Shown in pieces: positions 1 to 10,304 of a DNA stretch of 64,000 bases. This DNA comes from Shinisaurus crocodilurus (lineage: Eukaryota; Chordata; Lepidosauria; Squamata; Shinisauridae): assembly GCA_021292165.1 (NCBI GenBank), contig CM037880.1, forward strand, positions 138,262,564 to 138,326,563, in the 5' to 3' direction. Made by a program: the position numbers and the translations under genes. The notes under the pieces were generated by a model. That model was not told the origin of the DNA, searched no databases, and saw only the letters and a program-made list of their open reading frames with translations. The stretch's first letter is position 1; the number at the start of each line of letters is the position of its first letter.

Positions 1-112
1 CTGTTTTTATGTGGGCTTTAGATTTTATCTGGATTTTTATTGTACATCACCCTGAGAGCTATTAGCTAGAGGGCAACTAATAAATCTTAGAAATAAATAA
101 ATACATATATGC
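1..112 (+). mobile_element. 3' tail of an L2-like LINE (fragment)
   Basis: The sequence ends in a short AATAAATAAATA-type tail preceded by a TTTTATTGTACATCACCCTGA segment. The same layout closes the better preserved L2-like LINE at 63.46-63.56 kb (TTGTACATCGCTCAGAG, then AATAAATAAATA). No coding part lies inside the window. The call rests on the tail resemblance only. Confidence 0.4.
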
Positions 113-222
113 ATGCATACATAAACGCAAGTGGAAGCCAGTGTGATTGGGAACCCTGCTTTATCAGGGCGCACGATTGCGTGGAAGCTTCTACTCATGT
201 TCGAGTGAATGCAATTAGAACC

Positions 223-608
223 TAGGGTGGCCATGTTTCCTCTTTTACACAGGACAGTCCTCTATTTGAAGGGCTGCCAGAGGTTTGTCCTCTATTTTGA
301 AGGCAACCTCTATTTAAAGAGCTGTCCAGCCCAACTCCCGTTTAAAGATGAAGAACCACCAGAAGGAAGAGCCGGGCCTTGAAGTTGCCCATCCACACAG
401 CACTTGGACAGCTGAGCAGACTGAGCAAGGCACACACCTCGCCTCACCTGGCCACATGACGGTGAGAAGATGTCCTGTATTCTGATTTAAGTTATAGTCT
501 TTATTTCTAAATCTGCATCTATACATCTAAACTAGCCTAGGCAGATGTGTGTCCTCTTTTTGGTGATGTATGTCTTCTCTTTTGGCGATTCACAAGTGGC
601 CACCCCAC
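223..608 (+). mobile_element. MITE, TAGGGTGGCCA family, copy 1
   Basis: A non-autonomous DNA transposon with inverted ends: TAGGGTGGCCATG at the left and GTGGCCACCCCA at the right. Just inside the left end is a short motif, GTCCTCTATTTGAAGGGCTG, which recurs with variation. Two further copies with the same ends and interior order lie at 59797-60134 (same orientation) and 31323-31699 (opposite). The left flank allows a TA target duplication but the right end is eroded. No transposase frame is present. The superfamily is not settled. Confidence 0.6.
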
Positions 609-773
609 CCCCTTCAGATCCTCCTTGCTTGACGTGGGAATGTTGAGGACTGCCGGGTCATAGGGATGTTCAGCGTAGGGTTGGCGTGAGTGCCCATGTC
701 CCCTCCCCACTTTTAGCCCTCACCTAAGCAGACTGAGTGCATTCCGAGAGCTTGTGAGAGCAGGGCTTACGTC

Positions 774-1090
774 CAGGGCTGGCATCAACGGTAGGCATGG
801 TTGGGCAGCTGCCGAGGGCCCACGCCCAAGCAGGGGGCTTGTTCATCTGCTGCCTCTCACTCTGGCCCAGACAACGGTGGTGGTGAGAAGGAAGAGCAGT
901 AGATGCCGCTGCCTACTTGCTCACTGGCTCCCTGCCTATTAAGCAAGCAAGTGGCGGCAAAGATGAGAAAGAAGAGGAGGAACAATAGCAGCTGGTGACC
1001 TTGGCAGTGAGAAGGAAGGCTCACTGAGGGAGGGGGCCCAATGAAGGTGTCTTGCCCAAGGACCCTCCAAAACCTGGAGCTGACACTGCT
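774..1090 (+). mobile_element. hAT-like element, left end only
   Basis: Begins CAGGGCTGGCATCAACGG, close to the ends of the hAT elements at 5552-6142 and 17968-18624. These share a CAGGGCYGGC terminus followed by a segment rich in GGC and GAGG. No matching right terminus or 8-bp duplication was found, so the right edge given is arbitrary. Probably a truncated copy. Confidence 0.35.
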
Positions 1091-1365
1091 CACATTCAAA
1101 TTAAATGGGGTTGGGGGTTTTTTCTAAACAGACCAAACATTTTCAAGCCTTGCACTGAAAGGCATATTCCTGATATTTCTAATATTTTCAGTTTAAAACA
1201 CACATCTTCTGGCACCACAGGCACATTTGAGATTATGGGACATTTTACCACCCCAGGATACATTGGGAAATGGCTTGGGGTAGTAAAATGACCCCAAAAC
1301 ACATTTGTGTAGAATTTTAGGGTTGTTGGAGTTGGAGGATATGGAAAGGAGTCGGTCCTATACTG

Positions 1366-1640
1366 GTTAGGACGAAGCAGAGTTTTCCCCCTTATGCGCA
1401 GCCTAAGTTATTGAAACTGGTTATCACCACGTGGGTTGCTAAACCCTGCTAAAAGGCTCTTAAAAGGAAATGGATTGTCCAAACAAGCTTTAAAACTAAT
1501 AAAGACATTTATTAGTTTTACTTACAGTCCATTTATTCATATATGCAGGATGCATATAGGCAGGTTAGCGTCTTTGGTGTTAAGAGTCTGCTTCATTGGA
1601 GATCATTGGCTGGAAGCCAGCTCAGACTGTGGGTCCATCA
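1366..1640 (-). mobile_element. LTR-like fragment, related to 61540-61945
   Basis: This block and 61540-61945 share ordered motifs: CACCACGTGG, a segment ending AAAGGCT, an A-rich stretch with oppositely oriented polyadenylation-like signals, and GGAGATCA(T/G)..GGCTGGAA. Read on the minus strand it carries AATAAA-type signals, as an LTR would. I infer a decayed LTR; no internal coding region adjoins it. Confidence 0.35.
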
Positions 1641-2063
1641 GGTAGGGATGTAACTGTGAGTCTGGGGGGGGGGGCTGAAAGCAGGCTGAAAGCGGCCCAT
1701 TCGCCCCCCCCCCCGAGACTCTCACAACTTACCTTCCTGCCGCTCAATCCACGCTGCGCCAGGGAAAGGAGCTTCAGTCCCCCGGTGCGTCAGTTCCAGT
1801 TCCCCTGGCACTGCGTTTTCAATGTAAAAACCAGGGCAACCCAGCTTGAAATGGCTGCGATTTGCTATTCACTACCATTTTATGCTGGGTTGCCCTGGTT
1901 TTTACGCTAAAAATGCAGCACCAGGGAACCGTAAGTGACACGATGGAGACCCCATCATGTCACTTACGGTTTTCGAGCTTGCAAGTGGTGAGAGCAGACG
2001 GGGGTGCTCTGGAGCACCCCCCCCAGCAGGTACATTTCCCACTCGCTTTACACTGCTACCATC

Positions 2064-2070
<7 letters not shown>
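1640..2070. repeat. Nested inverted repeats (fold-back DNA)
   Basis: Two hairpins lie in tandem. Around 1799-1930 the arm CCAGGGCAACCCAGC pairs with GCTGGGTTGCCCTGG. Around 1931-1973 CCGTAAGTGACA pairs with TGTCACTTACGG. Both are flanked by C- and G-runs. The structure fits an internally palindromic non-autonomous DNA transposon, but I could not fix outer ends or a target duplication. Confidence 0.55.

Positions 2071-2124
<54 letters not shown>
2070..2124. repeat. (GA)n microsatellite
   Basis: Uninterrupted GA dinucleotide run of about 55 bp. It creates long Arg-Glu open frames that are not genes. Confidence 0.97.
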
Positions 2125-2126
<2 letters not shown>

Positions 2127-2199
2127 GGCCACAGAGAGGCTGGAAGTGGGGAGGAGGGGTTACAAAACATGCACCCTGGGGATTATTCAGTTAACCCTT

Positions 2200-3685
2200 T
2201 CCTTCCACTGTAACTAGTGGTTGCATTACCTTGTTGATTTAAGCAGGCAATATTACAATTTCCAACAGGTGGATGAGTTTTTTTTTAAAAAAAAACAAAC
2301 ACCAATAATTGCACCTATCAGCAGTCAGAAGGTGGGGCAGAGGTCTGGATTTAGTCTCCCTGCTAAGCAGTTGATCTGTGATGTTATTTCTCTGAGTGCA
2401 ATAAATTCTTGGTAAATTCTCCTGATTTTATATATTTCTGCCTCTGTTTGAACTTTGACTTCACACAGGCACGATACCGTTGTTTATTTTCTGGATACTG
2501 CATGCACAGAGTGACAGCAGAAGTGGCCCTTAAGGGATCATCTCAAACTTCTATTTTCAGGCTATAATTCTATACTCATTTATCCCTGAGTAAGCTCCAC
2601 TGAACACCATGGGACTTACTTCCATATAAAGATGCACGGAATTGCACAATATTGTGGTGTAAAATTTTACCCTGGGTGCGCTTTTCTTTGCAGAATTTAT
2701 GCAGAAGTAGGCACAGAGTTTTCTGAAAACCAAAGGCATTTGGGACAACAACAAGAACAAGAACAAGAACAAACACCCAAGAAATCTATTGATTTTTGCC
2801 ATTGGGGTGCTTTTTTCTCCCAGCCAATGTTAACCCCATAGAAATGTCCCATCTGGATAAAAGTGCCCCATGATACAAGTAAGCAGAATTAAGTGAACTT
2901 CTCCCACAACCACATATATGGTGTGGGGACATTTTACTACTCCAAGATACATTTGCTTGTTCCTGGGATACTAAAAGTGTGTGGGGTGGGGTGGGGTGGG
3001 GTGGCGGATCAAATGCAGAATTATTTTCCCAATATCTGTCCTATTGCTTAGTTCAGTGGTTTTCCAACTGTGTTTTAGAGAACCCTGAAGTGCAGTTTAT
3101 CAGAGGTGTTCTCAATGAAAACATTGAGAGTGGCAGACAAAACTTCCCTGAAAGGCAGCTTCTCCAGTACTGTTGCTCTTCCCTCTGGGGCATAGCGTAG
3201 TGGGGAGTTGGGTGTGTTCTAGGGGGCACTCTCAATTCATGAAGCCTGCCCAGGGCCCTGTAGCTCAGCCTGTGAAACTGGAGCCATTTTGACCATTTCC
3301 AGGGATGTGGCAAAGCTTGTCATGGCAGTGGCAACGCTTTTCGTAGCGCCATGGCCCAGGACTGGGAGCCCTTGGACATTCCAGTGGCAATGCCTCTGAG
3401 GAGGTGCCAGAACCAGTCCCCATTCCTTCTGAACTGGGGCCCAAAGTCTTGGGTCTCATATCCTACTAATGTGACCTCCAGGAGGTAAAACTGCCCCCTG
3501 ACTCCAAGGAGTGGATGTCAGATTCTTTTCACGAACAGAGAGACCCTGAGGAGCAGTTCCCAAAAAGCCCCTCATTCCTCCCAACTTTCACTCCCTAGGA
3601 GAAGCCAATGCCTATAGGAAAAGGGCTCTTGGACCTTTAGCAGCCTGATACATCACCAGCGGGGGTGGAGCTTCCAGAAAGATTC
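2200..3685. other. Mostly unique sequence, no feature recognised
   Basis: No convincing gene or complete repeat is seen. A weak MITE-like motif (GAGTAAGCTCCACTGAACA) occurs near 2590, and a GGGGT-type run of about 24 bp near 2979. Motifs resembling 1235-1300 (GGGACATTTTAC, then a G-rich return) recur near 2926-2980, suggesting another decayed hairpin repeat. Confidence 0.3.
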
Positions 3686-3699
3686 TTCTTTGCCCAGGA

Positions 3700-4005
3700 C
3701 TTTCCAACCTTGGGTCCAACCCAGATGTTGCTGGACTACAGCTCCCAGAATCCCTTGCCATTAGCCATGCTGGCTGGGTATGCTGGGAGCTGTAGGCCAG
3801 CAACAGTGTGGCTTACGCTGGCTCAGCTTGTCTGAGTGTGGAAAGCTAAGCAGGGTCAGGCCTGGTTATTACTTGGATAGGGAGACCCCTCCTCTAGTTT
3901 CCTGCTTTGAGCAGGGGGTTGGACTCGATAGCCTTGTAGGCTCCTTCCAACTCTATGCTCTATGAAATCTGTGAAACATCTGGGGACCCAAGGTTGGAGA
4001 GCCCT
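3700..4005 (+). mobile_element. Palindromic hAT-type MITE (P1) interrupted by a SINE
   Basis: Left half TTTCCAACCTTGGGTCC and right half GGACCCAAGGTTGGAGAG are inverted copies. This is the P1 family, of which I count about 13 copies here. The 5S-headed SINE at 3807-3975 separates the halves, so the SINE is younger than the MITE. P1 copies carry CTACAACTCCCAGCAT-like interiors and no coding capacity. Confidence 0.7.
3807..3975 (+). mobile_element. SINE with 5S rRNA head and CR1-type tail, copy 1
   Basis: Positions 3830-3890 match the internal control region of 5S rRNA: AAGCTAAGCAGGGTC (box A), then CCTGGTTATTACTTGGAT and GGGAGAC (intermediate element and box C). In 5S genes these recruit TFIIIA and RNA polymerase III. 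The 3' part, GGGGGTTGGACTCGATAGCC followed by TCCAACTCTATG, is the 3' terminus of CR1 LINEs, which would let CR1 reverse transcriptase copy it. Other copies are at 22416-22584 and 33456-33627. Confidence 0.8.
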
Positions 4006-4660
4006 TTTCTAGCCTGATTATAAATCACTGTTGTTGCTCCCAGACCGGGGTAACTGGTAGTTGTTAGTACTCCAGCTTGCAGGGCTGCTCTCTGTGGTGC
4101 TGAAATCAGTCTAAGTCCTAAGGTGCTGGCCGTGGTACTAGTCGCTCACCCCATGTCAAGCTTCCTCACCTGAGCTGTCATCCAGGAGAAGTGACAGAAT
4201 CCCAGATGGACCAGGACACTTAGTTGCCTCCAGGCATCATCCCCCCCCCCCCCCAGAAGGCCCCTGGATATTCTGTAGGGGGAAGCAGCCACCATCTCCT
4301 GCCACCTTCCCCAGGAATGATTCCATATACAGTACAAGACAGTGGGGGGGGGGGGAGGGAGATTTGGCCACTGAATGAAGTACTGCCTTTGCTGGTACAG
4401 AGGAGGAGGTGGCAAAAGGAAGCCGGGTGGGAAAATGCTGCGACAACTGTAAGCACCCTCTGGACATTTTTGCCAATTTTGCTATGCCCACAGTAAGAGG
4501 GCCTCCTTAGAACTGAGCTGCCTAAAATATTCCCCCCGGTTCTCTCCAATGCACAAAGGGTCTATGGCAGATAAGTCTATGCAGGGGGGCTCCCTGAGAG
4601 AAGAAAGTTTGAAAAATCACTGTGTAGGGTGAGCTCCATATTAAATATAGGAAAAGGTTA
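4006..4660. other. No gene or repeat identified
   Basis: Contains a C-run near 4240 and a G-run near 4345 that can pair with each other, but no further arm symmetry. Proline- and glycine-rich open frames here are translations of those runs. Nothing else is recognised. Confidence 0.3.
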
Positions 4661-4662
4661 TA

Positions 4663-4914
4663 CAGTCATGCCTTGGATTGAGAGCATAATTCGTTCCGGA
4701 AACGTGCTTGTAATCCAAAACACTCTTATATCAAAACGAAATCCCCCCCAAAAAAAATTTGTACAGAGATTTTTAATTTAAGCCGTACTACAGTACTTGT
4801 ATTGCAAGGCGTCGCTTGTATATGAAGTCAAGAAAAATTAAATAAATATTAAAAATTTTGCTTGTCTTGCAAAACGCTCTCAAACCAAGTTACTTGCAAT
4901 CCAAGGTATTACTG
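4663..4914. mobile_element. TA-flanked MITE (Tc1/mariner-like)
   Basis: Inverted termini CAGTCATGCCTTGGATTG and CAATCCAAGGTATTACTG bound a 252-bp element. It is flanked on both sides by TA (4661-4662 and 4915-4916), the target duplication of Tc1/mariner elements. The arms continue inward, with motifs such as GAGAGC and GCTCTC in both. No transposase is encoded, so it is non-autonomous. Confidence 0.75.
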
Positions 4915-5327
4915 TATACAAATTGCCCACTCCTGACCCAAACACATGCCTTATGTGCTGCGTGCAAACTCCAAAGCCATTTCCTGCACATCCAAATCCA
5001 ACAGGCTCCAATTTCCATAAGATCAACTTGATCTTATTATGAACATAAGAACAGTCCAGTATATGGTGGCCTTTCTTTAAAACTATGGGCAATTTTATAG
5101 GGTCCGCACTGCAGAAATACTAGTCCATGTGGGGGAGGGGGTGTCTGTCCGCCCATGAGCTTGCAGCTGAACTTCCTTAAGCTGCAATCCTAAGTAAATA
5201 TGCTGACTTACATTTAAATGAATATTTCTGGTCAGTTTTAAAATGTCTACCTTGCCAACATCGCACTCCTTAGAGATGCCTGCAACATATTAAAATAAAC
5301 AGCAACACCAAAAAAAAAAAAAAAAAC

Positions 5328-5415
5328 TGCAGTCCTGTGCATGTCTATGCAGAAGTAGGTTCTATTGAGTTCAATGAGGCTTACTCTCCTGTAAGTGGGT
5401 GTAGGATTGCAGCCT
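5328..5415. mobile_element. Short palindromic MITE (P2), copy 1
   Basis: Imperfect palindrome with ends CTGCAGTCCTGTGCATG and GTAGGATTGCAG and a centre around TTGAGTTCAATGA. Other copies of the family are near 8580-8663, 19647-19733, 44462-44542 and 45962-46055. No coding capacity. Class within DNA transposons unresolved. Confidence 0.6.
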
Positions 5416-5551
5416 AAAAATGTTAAAATTTCACCCAAGGCCCTCAATGGTACATATGATGTAGGTATGAGTATATAAGTACCTGTATTTCTACTATGCA
5501 CACAATTCCTATTCCCTTGACGAGGAGTGGAAAGATCAAGGGAACTGGATA

Positions 5552-6142
5552 CAGGGCCGGCGCTACCGCTAGGCAAACTAGGCGGTTGCCTAGGGCGCGC
5601 GGCTGAAGAGGGCGCGGAAATGCTGCGCTCCTCTTCGCTGCCGCTGCGCCGCCCCCACCAGGCCTCCGCCTCCCCACCCTCCCGCCCGCCCCCGCCGCCG
5701 CCGCCACGCCTCCCCCGCCCGCTCGCTCGCCGCTGCGCCTCCCCCCGCCCTCCCGCTCGCTGCCGCTGCCGCTGCGCCTCCCGCCGCCATCGCCACCCCC
5801 CAACCCCCCCGTCACCTACCTTCTCCATGTCGCGTCGCTTCCGGAGCCCCGCCCGCATTGTTTTGGCGGGAGGAACCAGGGCAACAGGGCTTAAACAGCC
5901 CTGTTGCCATGGTTTCCCCGGCAAAAAACAGCGTGGGGGTCCCGTCGCGTCGCGTCACTTCAGGAGGAGGAGGAGGAGGAGGAGGCAGCAGCAGCAGCAG
6001 CAGCAGCCGCCGCAGCAGCCAGGGCGGGGGGGGAGGTAGGTTGGTGGTGGCGGCGCAGGGTTTTTTTTTTTGCTGCTTTCGAGAGGGGGGGGCGCTAAAT
6101 ATTATTTCGTCTGGGGCGCCAAACTGCCCTGCACCGGTCCTG
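5552..6142. mobile_element. GC-rich non-autonomous hAT element with perfect TSD
   Basis: Starts CAGGGCCGGCGC and ends GCACCGGTCCTG, inverted copies of each other. It is flanked by a perfect 8-bp direct duplication ACTGGATA (5544-5551 and 6143-6150), the hallmark of hAT insertion. The interior is very rich in CCG/CGG, CpG and GAG/CAG runs, so it mimics a CpG island and produces Arg- and Ala-rich open frames on both strands. No transposase domain is seen. The termini resemble those of 17968-18624. Confidence 0.9.
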
Positions 6143-7140
6143 ACTGGATATATATTGTGTGTGGATGTATGTGCATACAGTCAATGTCTATTTAAAATTA
6201 CATAGACAGTGATGACTCCTCATATACTGTGATTCCATCTCATATACTGCATTTTCTGATTTCAAACTGTGTCAATCAACCCTTTGAGTACATATTAAAA
6301 CAGAGCCTCACTTAGTCATATCTTGTTACTTTTTACATTCTATGAATTGATTATGCCTAACTTTTCCATTAGTCTACACTGAGGTATGGTTAATCCCCAA
6401 ACTTTTTCTCTTCTTGCTATTGCTTAATTACTTACATATTCCATTAAGATATTATTAAATTGCTTGTAATCTTCCTTAAAGGAAAACCCTTTGGGTATAG
6501 CATGCAGTGGGAGTCAAAGCAACTGTTCCCCCCCCCCTTCCAGTTCATACCTGCTTTCCTAAGAACAGTGAGTCAACCAACAGCACACACCCCCACCAAA
6601 AAAAAAAAGAACCCCGCCCTTCATGGATTTAAATTTATAATTCTCATCTCACCCAAGGGAATTACCTTTGCAAGGAGAGAGGCAATCTGTTAGGATACAT
6701 CTTAATGCCTGGATAATTTTCAGGAAAACGACTTATGCAAATGAGTAGCATTAAGCAACATACCTCAGCATCCAGAGCAGAATTGGAAGAGTTTAATTAA
6801 ATAACCCTATCCTTTAATTATTGATTTTTAAAAAGAAAGTTTGGTGCAATATTCTGTCTTTAGCAGAGGAATGGAAGGAGGGGTAAGACCAGAAGGTGGA
6901 GGCTACAAGAAAGGAGACAAGCCACATATTGGAACTGTTAAGAGGGTCACTTTTGCCAGAGAGCTATTTGTGGAGAAATGTCTCAAGACAGAAAAGGGAT
7001 CATATGTCATTGCCCATAACAAAGATTCTTAATGAAACACAATGTCCTTTTCCTGCAGCTTGTTGACTTGAATAAGCCTTTCTGCACTGTACCAATTGGA
7101 AACCAGCCTCCTTTCTCATTGTCTCTTTACTGCTGGTCAT
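6143..7140. other. AT-rich unique-looking sequence, no feature recognised
   Basis: Plain AT-rich sequence without repeat signatures apart from a C-run near 6530 and an A-run near 6598. An open frame at 6841-7032 has no recognisable family and no splice context that I can judge. Confidence 0.3.
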
Positions 7141-7149
7141 GTGATTCAT

Positions 7150-7396
7150 ATATTTTTGTTTATTTGTTTGTTACACTTATATCCCACCTTTTCCCCTCTT
7201 GCAAGAAACCCAAAGTGGCTTACATGCTTCTCCTCCTCTTCATTTTATCCTCACAACGACCCTGTGAAGTAGGCTAGGCTGAGAGTCAGTGACTGGCCAA
7301 AGGCCACCTACTGAGCTTCTTGGCCAGGTGCGGACTAGAACCCAGATCTCCCATCCCAGTCCAAAACCTGAACCACTGCACCACACTGGCTCTAAA
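7150..7396 (-). mobile_element. CORE/MIR-like SINE
   Basis: Read on the minus strand: an AGAGCCAGTGTGGTGCAGTG head, a core with GACTGGCCAAA-type and CTCAGCCTA motifs, then GGATAAAATGA and a GGTGGGATATAA tail. The core corresponds to CORE-SINEs (MIR group), which use L2-type reverse transcriptase. More copies are at 26038-26276, 38645-38806, 52585-52827 and 62756-62920, and an older one at 11480-11690. Confidence 0.8.
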
Positions 7397-7423
7397 AGAA
7401 AAGTAGAGTGTGGTTTCTTGTAC

Positions 7424-7500
7424 ACATTTATTTATTTATATTTTTACCCTGCCCAATAACCAATGTTCTCTGGGCAGATTACAAACAGTTAGAATAGTAA
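7424..7500 (-). mobile_element. L2-like LINE 3' tail (fragment)
   Basis: A TTTATTTATTTATATTTTTA tail and CTGGGCAGATTACAAACAG are the reverse complement of the 3' ends of L2-like LINEs seen at 44.57 kb. Only the terminal UTR is present. Confidence 0.5.
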
Positions 7501-7639
7501 AATGCCATGTAACCGTGCTCCTCCCACCGGCCAATTTCGGCTGTCCGTGGTGCTTTAGAGTGGAAGGGGAGGAAGTTAAGGTGCGGCCAGGATACCTCAT
7601 ATCTTGATGGTGCTGGTCTTCTCCCCTCCCCCCCCCCCG

Positions 7640-7825
7640 GAACACTCAATAAACCCCTTTTCCGACCTTGGAGAAGCAGCCGGGGCGGTGTGGTTTTTTC
7701 CGCACTGGCTGTGAGAGCGGGGCAAGTGCCCTGAGCGCAGCAGAGTCCCAGCTCCGACGTCAGAGCTGTTTTCCGATGTCCTATGGCTCTCTAGATGCTG
7801 CCTAGGGGCCATAGGATTGTGCTGC
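7640..7825 (-). repeat. Interspersed repeat, related to 56652-56845
   Basis: On the minus strand this block begins CAATCCTATGGCCCCTAG and continues with a TCAGAGCTGGGA-like motif, a GCGGAAA(A) motif and GGCTGCTTCTCC. The same ordered motifs occur on the plus strand at 56652-56845. Two copies in opposite orientation, diverged, without coding content. Probably a DNA transposon fragment of unassigned class. Confidence 0.5.
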
Positions 7826-8087
7826 CCCAAATATAAAACACAATTAAAAAAATATTTTAAAGAATATAATACAATACAATTCATCTCTTCTTATGCCTCC
7901 TGCTTTCTCCCCCAAATGTCACAGGTAAGGCTAATATCTGTTCCTATTTGGATGATATGGGCCAAAACAGACATGATGAGAGAGAAACACAACCGGATCT
8001 GCTAACCTTTTCCTTTTTAAAAAATCTTTAAAGTACATGCAGAGGACTTCAATTTTGATCAAAGCAGCGGTGCTGGCAAGGGGGGGG

Positions 8088-8260
8088 GGTGTATTTATTT
8101 ATTTAAAGTATTTTTTATCCAGCTCCTTAGCCACAACAAAACCCTCCCAGAGCACCATACATATAATCAGTAAAACAAGACAGTCCCTGCCCACAGGTTT
8201 ACAACCTAAAAAGACACAACACAGGAGGAAAAAGGGATGGGGAGGGATAAGGGGAACATT
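8088..8260 (-). mobile_element. L2/CR1-type LINE 3' UTR fragment
   Basis: A TATTTATTTATTTAAAG tail followed by CACAGGTTTACAACCTAAAA. This is the reverse complement of a LINE 3' end of the kind repeated at 16.26 and 17.65 kb. No coding portion. Confidence 0.45.
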
Positions 8261-8579
8261 AGTTCTTTCAGCAGGGCTGGTGGAAAGGCCCAGCTTCCCA
8301 CTTCCATGCCTCTCAGCTTAGCCTGCTGGAATGGCTGCTGGGGTGGGAATGTATCCATTTACCTCCATGTGTTTTCCTGATCTAGTTTGCCTCCCTTCTC
8401 AGCAACAGCTAAAAGGTTATTCTGACTCAGCAGGCTTGCCAGTGTGGTTCAGCTAACTTTTTTTTTTTTTTTGCTGGATTATGCCTTTAGTAGGCAATAT
8501 AGCTAGTGTTAAAATTCTGTTAAGCTCCATTTATTTCAATGAAAAGGATTAAGTCTATGCTTGCCTTCTTATCAGCCCA

Positions 8580-8663
8580 CACCTATGCATGTCTACTCAA
8601 AAGTAAGTCCCATTGAGTTCAAGGGGACTTATTCCCAGGTAAGTGAGTGTAGGATTGCAGCCT
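8580..8663. mobile_element. P2 palindromic MITE, copy 2
   Basis: CATGTCTACTCAAAAGTAAG, then CCCATTGAGTTCAAGG and a closing GTAGGATTGCAG. Same architecture as 5328-5415. Confidence 0.6.
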
Positions 8664-9052
8664 ATGTTTAGCTGGAAAAGTTTTTAATTAAATATGACAG
8701 ACACATTTCAAATTTTGTTTTCTTAAAAAAAAAAAAAAGTCTAGGGACATGATAAATGAATGAAAGGCAGGATACCACAGATTAGAGAATGCGTTCACGT
8801 TCTTCTTAAACATCCCCGAAATGTCAGCATTGAGAATTCACTTGCTTCTTAGGGCAGGTTCATACATCTATCACATTGTGGAGACTGACAGATAGCTAGT
8901 TCTCTGGGATGTGATAAATATGAGATCTCACCATTCATAGCAAAAGGCTCACCGTATGAAAGAAGTTGGGGAAAAGTTACTTCCTGGTACCACATCTGAA
9001 AGGAACATAAGGAACGGGAAGAGGAATGACCAGCCTAAAATCTATATCTTGA

Positions 9053-9162
9053 ATCCAGATTTAGTCACACAGAGTAGACCCATTGAAATCAATGGGGACT
9101 TAAATTATTCAGAACTAGCTTGAATCGCATTGATTTTAATGGGTCTACTCAGTATGACTAAG
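9053..9162. mobile_element. Palindromic MITE (P3), copy 1
   Basis: GATTTAGTCACACAGAGTAG with CCCATTGAAATCAATGG at one arm, mirrored by TTGATTTTAATGGGTCTACT and AGTATGACTAA at the other. Better copies are at 40687-40819 and 40986-41124, both bounded by GGATCCA-type termini. No coding content. Confidence 0.6.
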
Positions 9163-10304
9163 GGCGGAATCCTATGCCATACCCTCCAATTGCCCCAAAT
9201 TTGCTGGGACAGTCCGGCAGGCAAACACTTAAGCTATCATGCCTTCATACTTTGTTATGCAGATTCCCAATTTGTTACAGAGCCAGGAAGTCCCCTGCCT
9301 CCTCCCGCAAGCTATCTAGCTTATCTGCGATTTTGCCCATGGCACCATTAAACAGGAAGGGAACAGACCCAGGATGTGTGTGTGTGTGTGCACGCACGCA
9401 TGCTCACATGCTTGCTCGCTCTACCTGCTGCCTCTGACCAGGCCCCCGGGGTAAGTAAGACCCATTGAAGACATTTGTACTTACTTCCAAGTAACTGTGA
9501 TTAGGATTGCACTGTTTGTTTTAACTTAATTCAAGTTAGTTAAATTCTGTAAGATTATTCCAGTTCAAGTGTTTCTTTAAATCTAAATTGTGTGAATAGA
9601 ACAGAAAAAGTGCTTTAAACTGGGGCCTTTCCACAATAACAAACAACAACAAAGCTGTTTAGCCCCTCAAAGTTACTCCTTGTGCTTAAAAAAACCAGAG
9701 CTGTAGAGGTGTTGGAGCAAAATGCTGAAGGGGCTCAAAACCCCAATGTGTCTTTTTATATTTTCCCCTACCCAAAAGCTCCTCCGCATCTCTTTCTTTT
9801 CTTCTCCTTCTCCAACAGCCCTGAAAATGCAGGACCAATCCTGACAATTTTAAAACAAAAAGAAAGAGATTGCCCTGCAAGTACTGACCCCGCCCCCATG
9901 AAAAACACCAGATATCAACAATTAAGGGTTTAAGTAAGATTTTTAAAAAATTACAAAAGCCACTAATAAAATATTATAAAATAATATATAATGTAATAAT
10001 GTAATAATTCTAATATATAAGATTTTGTGTGTTTCCTCTAATAACTTTTGTACTTGATCATGCCCTTTGGTTGCCTGGCCATACCCGTGGCCACGCCCTC
10101 ATGTTGCCTGGCCACGCCCTCTTGATCACACCTTCATGTTGCTTAACCAAACCTCTTACAAATTCACATGTGTGTCCCTGTTTTCATCTGTGAAATGTTG
10201 GAGGGTATGCTATGGAAGTTTAGACAGAAAAAGCCTACAACTCCCAGCATTACTGGGAATTACAGGACTTTTTTTCTGTCCAAACTTGCATAGGATTGTG
10301 CCTT
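9160..10304. mobile_element. P4 palindromic MITE split by a ~1-kb element
   Basis: The left piece GCGGAATCCTATGC (9164-9177) and the right piece (10210-10304, ending TTGCATAGGATTGTGCC) together form a P4 MITE like the intact one at 49648-49796. The interrupting segment 9178-10209 has inverted ends CATACCCTCCAA and TTGGAGGGTATG, so it looks like a DNA transposon. Short CTATG repeats at both junctions could be its target duplication. Confidence 0.5.

Noticed and set aside
2004..2213. Arg-Glu repeat proteins around 2.1 kb and Ser-Leu repeat proteins at 35.7-36.2 kb
   Set aside because: Translations of GA/CT microsatellites.
5527..6098. Long Arg/Pro/Gly-rich open frames on both strands, suggesting a CpG-island first exon
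   Set aside because: They lie inside a hAT element with inverted ends and a perfect 8-bp duplication; the frames follow from CCG/CGG and GAG/CAG runs.
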